From assembly GCF_001683335.1 (NCBI RefSeq), contig NZ_CP016201.1:1826256-1864699 (forward strand): a DNA stretch of 38,444 nt. Direction: 5' to 3'. This DNA comes from Selenomonas sp. oral taxon 126. Its GTDB lineage: Bacteria; Bacillota; Negativicutes; Selenomonadales; Selenomonadaceae. Positions within the stretch are counted from its first letter, which is position 1. Each line of letters starts with the position of its first letter. Positions 8,167-17,241 of this stretch are shown here, one piece after another. Below the pieces are notes generated by a model. That model saw nothing but the letters and a program-made list of their open reading frames with translations, did no database searches and had not been told where the DNA came from. The position numbers and the translations under genes are program-made.

Positions 8167-9414
8167 ATGAGCATGATGGATTCGTTGGAAAAGGTCGACC
8201 CGCAGGCGTTTGCGGCGATTGAGGATGAACTGAACCGCCAGCGCACGAAGCTGGAACTCATCGCCTCGGAGAACATCGTCAGCCGCGCTGTCATGGAGGC
8301 GCAGGGCAGTGTCCTCACAAACAAGTATGCAGAGGGGTATCCCGGCAAGCGGTACTATGGCGGCTGTGAATACGTCGATGTGGCAGAGCAGCTTGCGATT
8401 GACCGCGCGAAGCAGCTCTTTGGCGCTGCATGGGCGAATGTGCAGCCGCATTCGGGTGCACAGGCGAATATGGCGGTGTTCTTTGCGCTGCTGCAGCCGG
8501 GCGACACGATCCTCGGCATGAATCTGACGGATGGCGGACATCTGACGCATGGCAGCCCCGTCAACATTTCGGGCACGTACTTCAAGGTCGTTCCCTACGG
8601 CGTGGATCGTGAGACGGAGCGCATTGACTACGATGCGCTCGAGGCACTTGCGAAGGAGCACAAGCCCAAAATGATTATTGCGGGCGCTTCGGCGTATGCA
8701 CGCACGATTGATTTCGAGCGCATCGGGGCGATTGCAAAGGCGGTCGGTGCGTTCTTCATGGTGGATATGGCGCACATCGCGGGGCTGGTCGCCGCAGGGC
8801 AGCATCCGAATCCCGTGCCCTATGCAGATGTCGTGACCTCGACCACGCACAAGACGCTGCGCGGCCCGCGCGGGGGTCTCATCCTCGGGCGCGATGAGGA
8901 ACTCGGTGCGAAGATTAACAAGGCGGTTTTCCCGGGCATTCAGGGCGGTCCCCTCATGCACGTCATTGCGGCAAAGGCGGTTGCTCTCGGAGAGGCGCTC
9001 CAGCCCACGTTCAAGGAGTACGGCGCGCAGGTTGTGAAGAATGCGGCGGCGCTCGCGGACGAGCTGACGAAATGCGGCTACCGCATTGTATCGGGCGGGA
9101 CGGACACGCACGTCATGCTCGTCGACCTCACAAACAAGGAGATTACGGGCAAGGAGGCACAGAATCTCCTCGACGAGGTCAATATCACGGCGAACCGCAA
9201 TACAATCCCGTTCGAGCCGCGCAGCCCCTTCGTCACGAGCGGCATTCGCCTCGGCTCGCCTGCACTCACAACGCGCGGATTCAAGGAAGATGATATGCGC
9301 GAAGTGGCGCGCATTATCGCATATGTCCTCGACGCGCCGACCGATGAGGGGCGCAGGGAGGAGGCACGCAGCCGTGTCGCCGCACTCTGCGCGAAATATC
9401 CCCTATACGAGTAA
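8167..9414 (+). CDS. glyA: Serine hydroxymethyltransferase
   Basis: PLP enzyme that converts serine and tetrahydrofolate to glycine and 5,10-methylene-tetrahydrofolate, the main one-carbon source for the cell. The 415-residue length is normal. The PLP lysine lies in [14 protein letters not shown] (K229), and the N-terminal LELIASEN and [14 protein letters not shown] substrate motifs are intact. AAGGAG precedes the start. It feeds methylene-THF to the MTHFR fusion encoded further right in this window (pathway inference). It lies in the rpiB-glyA-upp operon. Confidence 0.98.
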   Translation: MSMMDSLEKVDPQAFAAIEDELNRQRTKLELIASENIVSRAVMEAQGSVLTNKYAEGYPGKRYYGGCEYVDVAEQLAIDRAKQLFGAAWANVQPHSGAQANMAVFFALLQPGDTILGMNLTDGGHLTHGSPVNISGTYFKVVPYGVDRETERIDYDALEALAKEHKPKMIIAGASAYARTIDFERIGAIAKAVGAFFMVDMAHIAGLVAAGQHPNPVPYADVVTSTTHKTLRGPRGGLILGRDEELGAKINKAVFPGIQGGPLMHVIAAKAVALGEALQPTFKEYGAQVVKNAAALADELTKCGYRIVSGGTDTHVMLVDLTNKEITGKEAQNLLDEVNITANRNTIPFEPRSPFVTSGIRLGSPALTTRGFKEDDMREVARIIAYVLDAPTDEGRREEARSRVAALCAKYPLYE

Positions 9415-10098
<684 letters not shown>

Positions 10099-10116
10099 CA
10101 ATTTATACGCATACAA

Positions 10117-10147
10117 AAAAGACGGCTGCGCGCAGTCGTCTTTTCTC
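10117..10147. terminator. Bidirectional terminator between upp and tRNA-Ser
   Basis: AAAAGACGGCTGC pairs with GCAGTCGTCTTTT with one G-T pair. The stem has a T run on both strands (TTTTCTCTT rightward, TTTTTTG leftward), so one hairpin can end both upp and the oppositely oriented tRNA gene. Confidence 0.85.
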
Positions 10148-10158
10148 TTGTAAAAATA

Positions 10159-10247
<89 letters not shown>

Positions 10248-10261
10248 ATGTCAGCGAGGAT

Positions 10262-10291
10262 ATTTTATCAAAAATCATGGAGTGCTGTCAA
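10262..10291 (-). promoter_or_regulatory. Promoter of tRNA-Ser
   Basis: On the reverse strand TTGACA (10291-10286) and TAAAAT (10267-10262) are 18 bp apart, and the -10 lies about 15 bp before the tRNA 5' end. Confidence 0.75.
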
Positions 10292-10336
10292 GTCGTTCCG
10301 CATGGGGCTGAAACATGAGCACCGAGATATACGGGA

Positions 10337-10383
10337 TTGAAAAAATCTTGTCTTTGTAGTATTATGAAGTTAGCTAAATTAGC
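10337..10383 (+). promoter_or_regulatory. Promoter and likely operator of the toxin-antitoxin pair
   Basis: TTGAAA (10337-10342) and TATTAT (10360-10365) are spaced by 17 bp. Right after the -10 lies the palindrome GCTAAATTAGC (10373-10383), placed where an autoregulating antitoxin would bind (inference from how Phd-type antitoxins work). Confidence 0.65.
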
Positions 10384-10401
10384 CAGAAAGAGGTGATCTC
10401 C

Positions 10402-10644
10402 ATGCGTCAGGTCAATATGCTCGAAGCCAAGACCGATCTGTCAAAGCTGGTCAAAGCCTTGGAAAGCGGCGAGGAGGATATGGTCTGCATTGCGCGCAGC
10501 GGCACGCCCGTTGTTCAGATGACGCTGATTCGCAAAACGCCGAACAAGAAGCGCATCGGTGCGGCAAAAGGGGCATTTGTCGTGCCGGCGGATTTTCAGC
10601 GTTGGGATGAAGACGTTATGGATATCTTCGAGGATGGCAGATGA
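10402..10644 (+). CDS. Type II antitoxin, Phd/YefM-like
   Basis: An 80-residue protein with the Phd/YefM N-terminal pattern (MRQVNMLEAKTDLSKLVKAL, then IARSGTPVVQMTL) that forms a DNA-binding dimer. The acidic C-terminus (DEDVMDIFEDGR) is the part that usually wraps the toxin. The ATG at 10402 has AGGTGAT upstream and is preferred to GTG 10393. Its stop overlaps the toxin start by 4 nt, the normal coupled order antitoxin-toxin. It should neutralise the PIN toxin and repress its own promoter through the adjacent palindrome. Family membership is clear from pattern and context. Confidence 0.85.
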   Translation: MRQVNMLEAKTDLSKLVKALESGEEDMVCIARSGTPVVQMTLIRKTPNKKRIGAAKGAFVVPADFQRWDEDVMDIFEDGR

Positions 10645-11045
10645 AGATTTTACTGGATACGCACATGCTTTTGTGGGCACTGACGGACGATCCGAAATTG
10701 CCGCAGAAAGCACGGGAGATCATCGAACAGGATGAGAATGACATATACTACAGCATGATATCACTTTGGGAGATTGAGCTGAAACATCTCCTGCACCCCC
10801 TGCAAATGATGGTGAATGCAGAGGTCGTTCGCAGATATTGTGAGGAAGCAGGACTCAGACAGCTCCCCATACACGAAAAGCATATTTTCACATTGCATAC
10901 GCTCGTGCGCCCCGATCATGTGAAGCCGCACAAGGATCCGTTTGATCGGCTGCTTATCTGTCAGGCGAAATGTGAAAATATGCTTTTTCTTACGCATGAC
11001 GGCTTGCTTGTTGACTATAACGAGCCGTGTGTGTGCGTGGTTTGA
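10641..11045 (+). CDS. Type II toxin, PIN-domain RNase
   Basis: A 134-residue PIN-domain protein predicted to cleave RNA with a divalent metal. The acidic site residues are visible: D6 in ILLDTHMLLWAL, E44 in SLWEIELK, D99/D102 in HKDPFDRLL, and D120 in LTHDGLL. It begins inside the antitoxin stop codon (ATGA). Its last 31 nt overlap the 3' end of the convergent brnQ gene, and no terminator separates them. The pair has lower GC than its neighbours, which suggests acquisition, although no mobile-element ends are seen. Confidence 0.87.
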   Translation: MKILLDTHMLLWALTDDPKLPQKAREIIEQDENDIYYSMISLWEIELKHLLHPLQMMVNAEVVRRYCEEAGLRQLPIHEKHIFTLHTLVRPDHVKPHKDPFDRLLICQAKCENMLFLTHDGLLVDYNEPCVCVV

Positions 11046-12385
11046 AATCTCCGAAGCAGGAGCGCAGCCGCGCCGACCAGGAGTCCGACGCATGACGGAA
11101 CGACCCAGCCCATGCCGATATGCGCGAGGGGGAGGGCGTCGCCCCATGCGACAAGGAGCTCTACTCCGGGCAGTGCCTCGTGCATCCCTGCGGGGAGGGC
11201 GCGCAGGAAGTCGAACGCCGCTGCACAGGTTGTGCCGACCATCGTGCAGATGTAGAGCGGGCGATGATAGCCGACGAGACCCTCGAGCAGGCAGAGCGCG
11301 ATGAGGACGATGGCAATCGGATAGAGGAAGTAGAGCACGGGCAGGGAGTAGGCGATGATCTTGCTCAGACCGACGTTCGAGATGGCAAAGGAGAAGAGGG
11401 AAAAGAGGACGGCGTATTTCGGATAGGGCAGCGAGCGCGGGAACAGCTCGGCGAATGTCGTGCTGCACGCCGTGACAAGCCCGATTGCAGTCTTGAGGCA
11501 GGCGCAGGTAATCGTGATGCCGAGCAGGATGCCGCCGAATGCGCCGAAGTAATGCGCGGCGATATGGGCGAGCACATCCCCGCCGTTTGCGTCCAGCCCG
11601 TAGACCGCGCGGCTCTGCGCACCGACATAGGTGAGCGCGAGGTAGATGAGCGCCATGAGCGCCGTGCTGAACGTGCCCGAGACAATCGTACTGTAGGAGA
11701 GATCCTTCGGGGCGGAGAGTCCGAGCCGCTTGATGGCGCTCACGAGGATGTTGCCGAACGCGAGCGCGGCGAGCACGTCCATCGTGTTGTAGCCCTCGAG
11801 GAGTCCCGTGAAGAAGGCGTGCTCCGCGTATGTGCCGACCGGCTCCGCTTCCCATACCGCCCCCATCGGAGAAATGACCGCCGTCACGATCAGAATGCCG
11901 AGGAAGAGGAGAAAGAGGGGATTCAGCACCTTGCCCACCCAGATGAGAATGCCGGATGGGCGCAGGGAGAAGTAGAGCACGAGGGCGAAGAAGATAAGGG
12001 TAAAGACAAATAGCCCGAGCGTCTGCACATCGGGTGAAACAAACGGGGCTGCGCCCACCTGAAACGACACCGTCGCGGTGCGCGGGATTGCAAAGAGCGG
12101 ACCGATGCAGAGATAGAGCGCACAGGTGAAGGTATAGGCAAAGCGGCGGTCGATCTTGCCGCAGAGGTCGAAGAGATTCTCGCTTGCCGTTATGCTGATC
12201 GCCGCAATCCCGAGGAGCGGCAGCCCGACGCCCGTGATGCAGAAGCCGATGAGCGCGGGCAGCATCGCCGCGCCCGCCTGCTGTCCCATCGCGGCGGGGA
12301 AGATGAGATTGCCCGCACCGAAGACAAGACCGAAGAGCATGGACGCAACGAAGATGTATTCCTGTTTTCTAAGACGATGTTTCAT
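11015..12385 (-). CDS. brnQ: Branched-chain amino acid:cation symporter BrnQ
   Basis: Secondary importer of leucine, isoleucine and valine driven by Na+ or H+. The 456-residue protein has about twelve hydrophobic segments and the family start FGLVFGAGNLIFPAAMGQQ. It begins at ATG 12385 with GGGAAG upstream; TTG 12394 is an alternative. Transcription should start from a promoter that shares its -35 position with murI on the other strand. Its 3' end overlaps the PIN toxin gene by 31 nt, so its C-terminal residues (TTHTHGSL) may have been altered by that junction. Confidence 0.93.
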   Translation of the reverse strand: MKHRLRKQEYIFVASMLFGLVFGAGNLIFPAAMGQQAGAAMLPALIGFCITGVGLPLLGIAAISITASENLFDLCGKIDRRFAYTFTCALYLCIGPLFAIPRTATVSFQVGAAPFVSPDVQTLGLFVFTLIFFALVLYFSLRPSGILIWVGKVLNPLFLLFLGILIVTAVISPMGAVWEAEPVGTYAEHAFFTGLLEGYNTMDVLAALAFGNILVSAIKRLGLSAPKDLSYSTIVSGTFSTALMALIYLALTYVGAQSRAVYGLDANGGDVLAHIAAHYFGAFGGILLGITITCACLKTAIGLVTACSTTFAELFPRSLPYPKYAVLFSLFSFAISNVGLSKIIAYSLPVLYFLYPIAIVLIALCLLEGLVGYHRPLYICTMVGTTCAAAFDFLRALPAGMHEALPGVELLVAWGDALPLAHIGMGWVVPSCVGLLVGAAALLLRRFQTTHTHGSL

Positions 12386-12437
12386 CTGCAGCAACTTCCC
12401 GTTGAAAAGATAAAAATTATAAAATTACAATGCGACA

Positions 12438-12489
12438 ATTATAACAGCTCTCGAAGGAGTTTGTCAAAGCCGTAAGAAGTTGCTATAAT
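12438..12489. promoter_or_regulatory. Divergent promoters of brnQ and murI sharing one -35 site
   Basis: Rightward (murI): TTGTCA (12461-12466), 17 bp, TATAAT (12484-12489). Leftward (brnQ): TTGACA (12467-12462), 18 bp, TATAAT (12443-12438). The two -35 hexamers are the two strands of the same 7 bp, TTGTCAA, so RNA polymerase cannot hold both promoters at once. Confidence 0.8.
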
Positions 12490-12527
12490 AGGTGAGGCTC
12501 ATTCTGCGCAGAAGAGGAGATGTCGGT

Positions 12528-13316
12528 ATGCGCATTGCTTTGTTTGATTCGGGAATCGGCGGGCTGACCGTGCTCAGTCACGCGCGGCGGGTGCTCCCGT
12601 CGGAGGAATTCCTGTTCTTTGCCGACCGTGACCATGTGCCGTATGGGACGAAGTCCGTGCCTGTCGTGCGCGGCTATGTGCGCGAGGCGTTCCGCTTCCT
12701 CGTTGAAAGGCAGGGCGCGGATGCCGTCGTTGTTGCGTGCAATACAGCGACCTCGGTGGCGGTGGATGAGATGCGGCGCCTCTACGAGGTGCCGATCATC
12801 GGCATGGAGCCGGCGGTCAAGAAGGCTCTCGAGCAGGACGGTGAGCGCCGCGTGCTCGTGACGGCAACGCCGATTACCATCAATGGTGAGAAGCTGCGCC
12901 GTCTCGTGTCAGCGCACGATGCGAAGAATCTCGTCGATCTGCTTGCGTTGCCGCGCCTTGTCGAGTTCGCGGAGCGCAGGGAGTTCGTCTCCCCGCGCGT
13001 CGAGGAGTATCTCTGGAACGCGCTTGCCCCGTACGATCTCGTGCACTACTCCGCGATTGTGCTCGGCTGCACGCATTTCAACTATTTCAAGGACACGCTG
13101 CGCCGCCTCCTGCCAAAGACGGTCGGCTTTGTGGACGGCAACGAGGGAACGGTCGAGGAGATGGCGCGCCGCACGGGGCTGCGCACCGTACCCGCAGGGA
13201 TAGAGACTGCGCCCTGCCGTTTCTTTGAGTCGGGCAGGCCGGTCACAGGGGTGGAGCCGCTGGCGCGCATTGAGAGCTATCTCGCGCGCGCCGCGCGCAT
13301 GGAGGAGATTGTTTGA
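12528..13316 (+). CDS. murI: Glutamate racemase
   Basis: Makes D-glutamate for peptidoglycan by a two-cysteine mechanism. Both cysteines are present: C71 in VVACNTATS and C181 in VLGCTHF. The substrate loop near the N-terminus (DSGIGGLTVL) and the DRDHVPYG motif are intact. At 262 residues the length is normal. ATG 12528 has AGAGGAG upstream; the frame opens earlier but without a site. It is the first gene of a run with a thioesterase, a small membrane protein and a CofE-like protein, then the rph-rdgB-yfcE group, an order that partly matches the racE-rph region of Bacillus. Confidence 0.96.
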   Translation: MRIALFDSGIGGLTVLSHARRVLPSEEFLFFADRDHVPYGTKSVPVVRGYVREAFRFLVERQGADAVVVACNTATSVAVDEMRRLYEVPIIGMEPAVKKALEQDGERRVLVTATPITINGEKLRRLVSAHDAKNLVDLLALPRLVEFAERREFVSPRVEEYLWNALAPYDLVHYSAIVLGCTHFNYFKDTLRRLLPKTVGFVDGNEGTVEEMARRTGLRTVPAGIETAPCRFFESGRPVTGVEPLARIESYLARAARMEEIV

Positions 13317-13338
13317 AGTTTGAAGGAAGGGAGCATTC

Positions 13339-13773
13339 ATGCCGATTCGCACTGCACATCGGGTGAATTTCTATGATACGGATGCGATGGAGGTCGTGCA
13401 CCATGCGAACTACATCCGTTGGTTCGAGATCGGGCGTGTCGACTATCTGCGCCGCATCGGCATCACGCTGGGCGCACTGATGGCGGCAGGCTACGTCTTC
13501 CCGATCATAAAGGTCGGCGCAGAGTTCCACGCACCGGGGCATTTTGACGACAACCTTGTGATCGAGACGACGGGGACGGCACTCACGAAGGCAAAGATGG
13601 CATTCTCGTACCGCATTCTGAATGAGGCGGGAACCGTGCTCGTGACGGGCTTCTCGGAGAATGTCTTTACGCTTCGCGAGACGGGGCGCATCACGCGCCT
13701 GCCAAAGGAGTTCTACGAGCCGCTGGAGGCGGCGATGATACAGGAGAAAGAGGGCCGGGACATTGGATTTTGA
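13339..13773 (+). CDS. Acyl-CoA thioesterase, YbgC/4HBT hotdog family
   Basis: A 144-residue hotdog-fold thioesterase that hydrolyses acyl-CoA or acyl-ACP. The active-site signature is clear: VNFYDTDAMEVVHHANYIRW at about residues 9-28, with the catalytic aspartate in DTDAM, then FEIGRVDYL. GAAGGGAG precedes the start. It follows murI by 22 nt and overlaps the next gene by 11 nt. The acyl substrate cannot be predicted. Confidence 0.9.
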   Translation: MPIRTAHRVNFYDTDAMEVVHHANYIRWFEIGRVDYLRRIGITLGALMAAGYVFPIIKVGAEFHAPGHFDDNLVIETTGTALTKAKMAFSYRILNEAGTVLVTGFSENVFTLRETGRITRLPKEFYEPLEAAMIQEKEGRDIGF

Positions 13774-14359
13774 ATTTGTATGGTGGATTTACTTTGAATT
13801 CATGTGGTGGACGTACTGGATACTGGCGCTGCTGGTTTTGGTGACGTTCGGTCCAAAGGCTTTTTTTGCCTATTTCGGTGCGGAGAAGATCGTGCCCAAA
13901 AAGGAAGAGATGACGCCGTTTTCCGTGGTCGAACGGACAGAGGAGCGGCTACTGATCGGCGCAACGATCCCCTTTGCGAACGAGGGAAAACAATGCGGCG
14001 TTATCATGGATGCGATTCTGCGCGTGCAGCTCCCCTACGAGCAGTACGACGGGGCGCTTGTGCGCGGCAAGGTGGAACTTGCGGGCGTGCCGCGTGAGGA
14101 CGATTATTTCGAGGGGGCTCTGATCGAGAAGAACAAACGCATTGATCTCGTTATGAAACTCTCCATTGAGGGGCGCAAGGGGAACACGCTCACGGAGGCG
14201 ATTGCACATATGCCGGATTTCCGCATGGATCTCATCTACCAGGAGACGGGGCGCATTCCTGCGCATTACTCCAAGGTCATACTGAAGATTGCGGGAGCGG
14301 AGATCGCCGCGCTTGCGGGCGTTGCGCACGTCGTGGAAGGAGGGCGCAAGGATGTCTGA
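13763..14359 (+). CDS. Membrane-anchored protein of unknown function
   Basis: I do not recognise this family. The protein has 198 residues. Its N-terminus is strikingly aromatic (FVWWIYFEFMWWTYW) and runs into a hydrophobic helix to about residue 36, so it is probably anchored by one transmembrane segment with a soluble remainder. The soluble part is rich in beta-strand-like stretches without known motifs. The TTG start at 13763 overlaps the thioesterase by 11 nt and has AGAGGG upstream; ATG 13802 is a possible later start that would remove half of the aromatic block. Its own stop overlaps the CofE-like gene start by 8 nt, so the genes are tightly coupled. Confidence 0.65.
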   Translation: MDFEFVWWIYFEFMWWTYWILALLVLVTFGPKAFFAYFGAEKIVPKKEEMTPFSVVERTEERLLIGATIPFANEGKQCGVIMDAILRVQLPYEQYDGALVRGKVELAGVPREDDYFEGALIEKNKRIDLVMKLSIEGRKGNTLTEAIAHMPDFRMDLIYQETGRIPAHYSKVILKIAGAEIAALAGVAHVVEGGRKDV

Positions 14360-15014
14360 GGTGAAAATTATCCCTGTTCCGACGCGCATTCTGACCGATG
14401 CAGACGACATTGTGGACGCTATCGAATACTATGCGGGATCGCAGGTGACGGCAGACGATCTCGTCTGCTGTGCCGAGAGTGTGGTTGCCGTGACGCAGGG
14501 GCGCTTCGTTCGCCCCGAGGAGCTGGAAATCTGCTGGCTGGCGAAGTTCCTGTGCCGCTTTATTCCGGACTACGGGAGTCTCGCAACGCCGCACGGGATG
14601 CAGGCGCTGATGGATGTGGAGGGGAAGTGGCGCGTTGCAGCGGCGCTCTTTGCGGGCTTCCTCGGCAAGCTTGTCGGCAAGAACGGGCTCTTTTACAAAT
14701 GGGGCGGCAAGGAGGCGGCACTGATCGATGATGTGACGGGCACGATGCCGCCGTTCGACAAGGTGGTCGTCTATGGTCCCGCCGAGCCGGAGCAGGTTGC
14801 CGCGCGCATCCGTGACCGCGTGGGCGCGTTTGGCGGCATGATTGCCGATGTGAACGATCTGAAGCGCTCGCGCGTGGTCGGTGTATCGGACGGGGTGAAC
14901 GGGGAACTTGCGTCAAATCTCCTGCTCGATAATCCATTCGGCAACGCCTCGCAGAAGACGCCGATCTGTATCATCAAGAACTATCGGCAGTATCAGGAGA
15001 GCCATACGGCGTAA
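14352..15014 (+). CDS. F420-0:L-glutamate ligase-like (CofE family) protein
   Basis: A 220-residue protein that resembles the CofE/FbiB glutamate ligase family, mainly in VKIIPVPTRIL at the start, DDLVCCAESVVAVTQGR near residues 37-53, and the C-terminal RSRVVGVSDGVNGELASN region. CofE adds glutamate to coenzyme F420 in methanogens and actinobacteria. No F420 genes are in this window and Negativicutes are not known to make F420, so another glutamate- or gamma-glutamyl-linked substrate is likely (inference). It sits in the murI run, which makes D-glutamate. A terminator follows. Confidence 0.7.
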   Translation: MSEVKIIPVPTRILTDADDIVDAIEYYAGSQVTADDLVCCAESVVAVTQGRFVRPEELEICWLAKFLCRFIPDYGSLATPHGMQALMDVEGKWRVAAALFAGFLGKLVGKNGLFYKWGGKEAALIDDVTGTMPPFDKVVVYGPAEPEQVAARIRDRVGAFGGMIADVNDLKRSRVVGVSDGVNGELASNLLLDNPFGNASQKTPICIIKNYRQYQESHTA

Positions 15015-15031
15015 ATGTAAAAGCACCAAAG

Positions 15032-15059
15032 GCGGGAAGCGGCTTCTTCCCGCTTTTTT
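15032..15059 (+). terminator. Terminator after the CofE-like gene
   Basis: GCGGGAAG (15032-15039) pairs with CTTCCCGC (15046-15053), loop CGGCTT, followed by six T. It ends the murI run before rph. Confidence 0.9.
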
Positions 15060-15089
15060 GAACGGATTTCATAAAGGAGAAAATATTTC

Positions 15090-15836
15090 ATGCCAAGAAG
15101 AGATCTGAGGCGCGCCGATCAGCTGCGCCCCGTTCGGATCGAGCGCGGCTATCAACGCTACCCCGCAGGCTCGGCGCTCATCGAGATGGGGCATACGCGC
15201 GTCGTCTGCGCGGCAACTGTGGAGGAGCGCGTGCCGTTCTTTTTGAAAGGCTCGGGGACGGGCTGGGTGACGGCGGAGTACTCCATGCTGCCCGGCGCAG
15301 GTTCGGAACGCACGGCGCGCGAGGCAATGCGCGGACATCAGACGGGACGGACGCAGGAGATTCAGCGGCTCATCGGGCGTGCCCTACGCACGGTCGTCGA
15401 CATGAAGGCGCTCGGCGAGCGCACAATCCACATTGACTGCGATGTGCTGCAGGCGGACGGAGGGACGCGTACGGCGTCGATTACAGGTGCGTTCGTCGCG
15501 CTCGTGGAGGCGTGCGCGACCTTCTACACGCGGCGCGGCATCTTCCCCGTGCGCGACTATGTGGCGGCGGTCAGTGTCGGCATAAGCACCGAGGATATCC
15601 CGCTCCTCGACCTCTGCTATGAGGAGGATTCCTCTGCAATGGTCGATATGAATATCGTCATGACGGGTTCTGGCGCACTTGTCGAGGTACAGGGAACGGG
15701 CGAGGGGCGCGCGTTCTCGCGTGCAGAGATGAATGCGCTCATGGATCTCGGCGGGCTGGGGATACGTGAACTGATTGATGCGCAGAAAATCGCGCTCGGC
15801 GATACGCTTGCGTGGATGCCGGGACGGGAGGGATAA
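15090..15836 (+). CDS. rph: Ribonuclease PH
   Basis: Phosphorolytic 3' exoribonuclease that trims tRNA precursors. The 248-residue protein carries the RNase PH signatures: [19 protein letters not shown] near residues 71-90, and the phosphate-binding [18 protein letters not shown] near 119-136. AAAGGAG precedes the start. It is followed at 1 nt by rdgB and then yfcE, the conserved order rph-ysnA-ysnB of Bacillus. Confidence 0.97.
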   Translation: MPRRDLRRADQLRPVRIERGYQRYPAGSALIEMGHTRVVCAATVEERVPFFLKGSGTGWVTAEYSMLPGAGSERTAREAMRGHQTGRTQEIQRLIGRALRTVVDMKALGERTIHIDCDVLQADGGTRTASITGAFVALVEACATFYTRRGIFPVRDYVAAVSVGISTEDIPLLDLCYEEDSSAMVDMNIVMTGSGALVEVQGTGEGRAFSRAEMNALMDLGGLGIRELIDAQKIALGDTLAWMPGREG

Positions 15837-15837
15837 G

Positions 15838-16452
15838 ATGGAAAAGATCATACTGATTGCAACCTCGAATGCGGGGAAGGTGCGCGAGATGGAGAAAGCC
15901 TTCGAGGGCCTGCCCGTGCGTCTGGTTCCGCTCTCGCGCCTCCATGAGGTTCTGCCTGAGGCAGGAGAGATCGAGGAGCCCGTCGAGGACGGAGCGACCT
16001 TTATGGAGAATGCGCGCATCAAGGCTCGTTACTATCGGGAGAAGACGGGGCTCTCCGCACTTGCGGATGACTCGGGGCTCTCGGTCGAGGTTCTGGACGG
16101 TGCGCCCGGCGTGTACTCCGCACGCTATGCGGGCGTGCATGGCGACGATGCGGCGAACAATGCAAAGCTCATCGCAGACATCCGTGCACGTGGCACGGAG
16201 AATGCCGCTGCCGCCTACCACTGCGCGCTTGTGCTTGCGCTCGACGACGGACACGAACTCTCTGCCGAGGGGACGTGTGCGGGCTTTATCCGCCCCGAGG
16301 CGCGCGGCACGGAGGGGTTTGGATACGACCCACATTTCTACCGTGCGGACGGACGCGCGATGGCGGAGCTCTCACGCGAGGAGAAACATGAGGTCAGCCA
16401 TCGCGGCGCAGCTCTCAAAGAGATGAAGGAACAGTTGAGGGACTTAGTATGA
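15838..16452 (+). CDS. rdgB: XTP/dITP diphosphatase (RdgB/HAM1)
   Basis: House-cleaning enzyme that hydrolyses XTP, ITP and dITP to monophosphates, keeping inosine and xanthosine out of DNA and RNA. The 204-residue protein has the family motifs ATSNAGKVREM at the N-terminus, ALADDSGLSVE (metal-binding aspartates), YSARYAG, and GFGYDPHF. The start lies one base after the rph stop, and its own stop overlaps the next start by 4 nt, so the three genes are translationally coupled. Confidence 0.96.
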   Translation: MEKIILIATSNAGKVREMEKAFEGLPVRLVPLSRLHEVLPEAGEIEEPVEDGATFMENARIKARYYREKTGLSALADDSGLSVEVLDGAPGVYSARYAGVHGDDAANNAKLIADIRARGTENAAAAYHCALVLALDDGHELSAEGTCAGFIRPEARGTEGFGYDPHFYRADGRAMAELSREEKHEVSHRGAALKEMKEQLRDLV

Positions 16453-16931
16453 GAATCGGAATTGTAAGCGACAGTCATGGAAATACCGACGTATTCGAGG
16501 ATATGCTCGCCGTGCCGGGGGCGGCGGAGGCAGAGCTGTGGCTTCATGCGGGGGACTTCGCACCCGATGCGGATGTACTTGAGGAGATGTCGGGCAAACG
16601 CGTTGCACGCGTGCTCGGCAACTGTGACTTCTTCGTGGACGGTGTACATGATGAGACTGTCGTCGAAGTTGCGGGGCATCGCATCTTCCTCACGCACGGA
16701 CACCTCTTCAACGTGCGCTTCGACACGGCCATGCTCGCTGCAGCGGCGCGCGAGACGGGGGCGGACATCGCCGTCTATGGACATACGCATATCGCGCTCG
16801 AGGAGTATGGAGATGTGACCGTACTCAACCCAGGCAGCATTGCACGTCCGCGTGATGAGCGGCGCGGATCGTTCATGCTTGTGGAACTGAATGCGGGGGA
16901 AAGTCCCTTGGTGAATCTCATTCGCATATAG
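16449..16931 (+). CDS. YfcE/MJ0936-type metallophosphoesterase
   Basis: A 160-residue calcineurin-like phosphoesterase with two metal ions. The ligand motifs are complete and in order: SDSHGN (residues 8-13), HAGDF, GNCDF, THGHLF and YGHTH. Family members hydrolyse phosphodiesters in vitro; the physiological substrate is unclear. It overlaps rdgB by 4 nt (ATGA). After its stop only a weak hairpin (CCCTTGA/TCAGGGG at 16951-16968) is visible as a possible terminator. Confidence 0.93.
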   Translation: MRIGIVSDSHGNTDVFEDMLAVPGAAEAELWLHAGDFAPDADVLEEMSGKRVARVLGNCDFFVDGVHDETVVEVAGHRIFLTHGHLFNVRFDTAMLAAAARETGADIAVYGHTHIALEEYGDVTVLNPGSIARPRDERRGSFMLVELNAGESPLVNLIRI

Positions 16932-17003
16932 TGGTGAAAAAAATCACAGACCCTTGATTTATCAGGGGTTTCGCTACTTAAAAAATTTTCAAAAAATTTT
17001 ATG

Positions 17004-17039
17004 ATATAAAATCCATATCTTATGATATGGATTTTATAT
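17004..17039. repeat. 16-bp perfect inverted repeat in the AT-rich spacer
   Basis: ATATAAAATCCATATC (17004-17019) and its exact complement (17024-17039) flank a 4-nt centre, TTAT. It lacks a good T run on either side, so a protein-binding site or cruciform is as likely as a terminator. Confidence 0.8.
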
Positions 17040-17212
17040 ATATAATAGAAAATATAATACAAACAATAAATTGTTTTAAACGAAACAATTCGATTGAAAT
17101 ATAAAACAATAAGATAAATAATAAAAGAACGATATTATTTCGATTTGCAGACACCCTGTTGAAATTGAATGAGATTCACTTTTTTCAAGGCTTCGCGGGA
17201 GATTTGAAAGAC

Positions 17213-17241
17213 TTGAAAGCAAGAAAAAAATATGATATAGT
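17213..17241 (+). promoter_or_regulatory. Promoter of the fumarase genes
   Basis: TTGAAA (17213-17218) and TATAGT (17236-17241) with a 17-bp A-rich spacer, 44 bp before the start codon of the fumarase alpha subunit. Confidence 0.7.

Noticed and set aside
11120-12013. 297-codon charged frame antisense to brnQ
   Set aside because: Complement of hydrophobic codons gives a charged pseudo-protein; no start signal or family.
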